A DNA stretch of 6,041 nt from Solirubrobacteraceae bacterium (GTDB taxonomy: Bacteria; Actinomycetota; Thermoleophilia; Solirubrobacterales; Solirubrobacteraceae): positions 1 to 6,041 of the forward strand of contig JAUJME010000103.1 in the NCBI GenBank assembly GCA_030447005.1, in the 5' to 3' direction. Both the position numbers and the translations under genes were made by a program. Positions 5,030 through 6,041 of this stretch are shown here, piece after piece. The notes under the pieces are model-generated. The model saw nothing but the letters and a program-made list of their open reading frames with translations. It did no database searches and had not been told where the DNA came from. The number at the start of each line of letters is the position of its first letter. Within the stretch, counting starts at the first letter, position 1.

Positions 5030-5929
5030 GTGACCGGCCGAGCCGCCATCAGCCTCCGCGGCGTCGTCAAGCGCTACGGCCCGATCACCGCCGTCGGCGG
5101 GCTCGACCTCGAGGTGGGAGAGGGTACGTGCGTCGGCCTGCTCGGCCCCAACGGCGCGGGCAAGTCGACGACGATGAGGATGCTCACGGCGCAGGCGATC
5201 GCCGACGAGGGCGAGATCACGGTCCTCGGCCACGTCCTGCCGGGGGACTCCAAGGCGGCGCGGGCGAAGTGCGGCGTGGTGCCCCAGCTCGACAACCTCG
5301 ACACCACGCTGACCGTCGAGCAGAACCTGCGCGTCTTCACCCACCTCTACCGGATCCCGCGTCCGGGGCGGCGGGCGGCGATCGAGCGCGCGCTTGCGCT
5401 GGCGAACCTCGCCGACCGCCGCGACACCCGCGCCGACAAGCTCTCGGGCGGCATGCGCCGGCGGCTGCTGATCGCCCGCGCGCTCGTGCACCAGCCGCGG
5501 CTCGTCCTGCTCGACGAGCCGACCGTCGGCCTCGACCCGCAGGTCCGCCAGGAGCTGTGGGCGCTCATCGACGCGCTGCGCTCGGAGGGCGTCTCCATCC
5601 TCATGTCGACGCACTACATCGAGGAGGCCGAGCGCCTCGCCGACACGGTGACGATCATGGCCGAGGGGCGCGCCGTCGCCTCGGGCCGGCCGGCCGCCCT
5701 GGTGGCGCAGCACGCGGGGCGCGAGGTGGTCGAGGTCTACGGACCGCCGCCGCGGCTCGCGGAGGTCGAGCGCGAGGCGCTGGCCGCCGGGCTGCGCTCG
5801 CGCCGGACGGGGACGAGCGTCGCGGTGCTCGGGACGGAGGGCGCCAACGGCGCCGCGCCCGAGGGCCACCGCCGCGAGGCGACGCTCGAGGACGTCTTCG
5901 TCCTGCTCACGGGGGAACAGGTGCAATGA
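5030..5929 (+). CDS. ABC transporter ATP-binding protein (NodI/DrrA-type)
   Basis: A 299-aa cytoplasmic ATPase that would power a two-component ABC-2 exporter. Walker A is GPNGAGKST (39-47). The Q-loop is VPQLDNLD (Gln86), and the Q-D-N-L-D wording with TVEQNL after it is typical of the NodI branch. The signature is LSGGM (138-142), Walker B is LVLLDEP (158-164) with catalytic Glu163, and the H-loop is STHYIEEAERL (His195). All catalytic elements are intact. The C-terminal extension (about 225-299, ending ATLEDVFVLLTGE) is usual for this subfamily. The GTG at 5030 is the first start after the stop at 5012-5014, and a leaderless -10 lies 7 nt upstream. The downstream frame begins like a partner permease. 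The cargo (lipid, polyketide, drug or glycan) cannot be told from sequence. Confidence 0.93.
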   Translation: MTGRAAISLRGVVKRYGPITAVGGLDLEVGEGTCVGLLGPNGAGKSTTMRMLTAQAIADEGEITVLGHVLPGDSKAARAKCGVVPQLDNLDTTLTVEQNLRVFTHLYRIPRPGRRAAIERALALANLADRRDTRADKLSGGMRRRLLIARALVHQPRLVLLDEPTVGLDPQVRQELWALIDALRSEGVSILMSTHYIEEAERLADTVTIMAEGRAVASGRPAALVAQHAGREVVEVYGPPPRLAEVEREALAAGLRSRRTGTSVAVLGTEGANGAAPEGHRREATLEDVFVLLTGEQVQ

Positions 5930-5991
5930 GGACTCGTTCGGCTCGAAGCAGCCGGTCGAAGCGCCTCGCGCGCGCGGAGCCTGAGGCGTGA
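5926..5991 (+). CDS. Possible 21-aa basic peptide ORF bridging ATPase and permease genes
   Basis: An ATG at 5926 overlaps the ATPase stop as ATGA and opens a 21-codon frame. Its TGA (5989-5991) overlaps the next start as GTGA. The product would be strongly basic at first (MRTRSARSSRSKRLAR) and end AEPEA. A weak GGGGGA lies 9 nt upstream. Several codons end in A or T (ACT, CGT, GCT, CGA, CCT), which is unlike its neighbours and argues against ordinary selected coding. It may be a coupling ORF whose translation carries ribosomes to the permease start, or a chance frame in a short intergenic gap. It resembles no family I know. Confidence 0.3.
   Translation: MRTRSARSSRSKRLARAEPEA
5976..5979 (+). 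promoter_or_regulatory. Shine-Dalgarno GGAG supporting the GTG 5988 start
   Basis: GGAG lies 8 nt before the GTG at 5988, a good spacing. It sits in the loop of a weak potential hairpin formed by CGCCTC (5962-5967) and GAGGCG (5983-5988), whose 3' arm reaches the first base of the start codon. Confidence 0.5.
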
Positions 5992-6041
5992 GGTCGCGCG
6001 CGAGCCTCGGCCGCCTCGAGCGCCCGGCGCTGGCCGGCGTA
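5988..6041 (+). CDS. N-terminus of probable ABC-2 type permease (partial, cut by window end)
   Basis: The GTG at 5988 opens a frame that runs to the window end without a stop and gives 18 residues (MRSRASLGRLERPALAGV). A stop at 5982-5984 just upstream leaves this as the only start, and GGAG 8 nt before it supports initiation. Eighteen residues cannot identify a protein. The permease call rests on position, since NodI/DrrA-type ATPase genes are nearly always followed by their membrane partner, and on a basic cytoplasmic-looking N-terminus of the kind that precedes the first membrane helix in NodJ-like proteins. No membrane segment lies within the visible part. Confidence 0.55.
   Translation, partial: MRSRASLGRLERPALAGV

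Noticed and set aside
4274..5926. A - strand open frame of 550 codons opposite the ABC ATPase and the toxin-antitoxin pair
   Set aside because: It has the same shadow character: it spans several real + strand genes and the intergenic gap and has no domain pattern.

Overview
The window is very GC-rich, with G or C at most third codon positions, and it is densely packed on the + strand. Genes overlap by ATGA, TTGA or GTGA, starts are often GTG or TTG, and TAnnnT boxes sit about 7-8 nt before some start codons (a leaderless-mRNA signature). This points to a high-GC actinomycete. Thermoleophilia/Solirubrobacterales is my best guess from gene style and family mix, but it is inference and not proven.

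Layout. Bases 1-120 form a short upstream gap with signs of a divergent gene start on the - strand at base 17. A peptidase C26 (PuuD-type) gamma-glutamyl hydrolase fills 121-879. A tightly coupled partner-switching operon follows: a STAS anti-anti-sigma factor (916-1260), an RsbW/SpoIIAB-type anti-sigma kinase (1257-1664) and a large membrane sensor phosphatase, CHASE3-HAMP-PAS-GAF-SpoIIE (1666-4161). All key residues I can locate in these three are intact. No sigma factor is encoded in the window.

The same transcript appears to continue into a VapB45-like HTH-DUF433 antitoxin homologue (TTG start at 4158, overlapping the phosphatase stop) and then a 103-aa DUF5615/PIN-like toxin homologue (GTG at 4703, behind a perfect AGGAGG). 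The toxin homologue keeps its first two acidic motifs. Its third, normally D-x-D-F after a beta strand, is replaced by proline-rich sequence that coincides with a perfect 16-bp palindrome in the DNA.

A new unit then begins with its own candidate leaderless promoter: a NodI/DrrA-type ABC ATPase (5030-5929), a possible 21-codon coupled ORF (5926-5991), and the first 18 codons of what is probably the partner ABC-2 permease (5988 to the window end).

How they work together. The membrane phosphatase would sense an unknown signal and dephosphorylate Ser62 of the STAS protein. The free STAS protein would bind the kinase and release an unknown partner, classically a sigma factor. The most unusual part is the toxin-antitoxin-like pair joined to this switch, with an apparently disarmed toxin.
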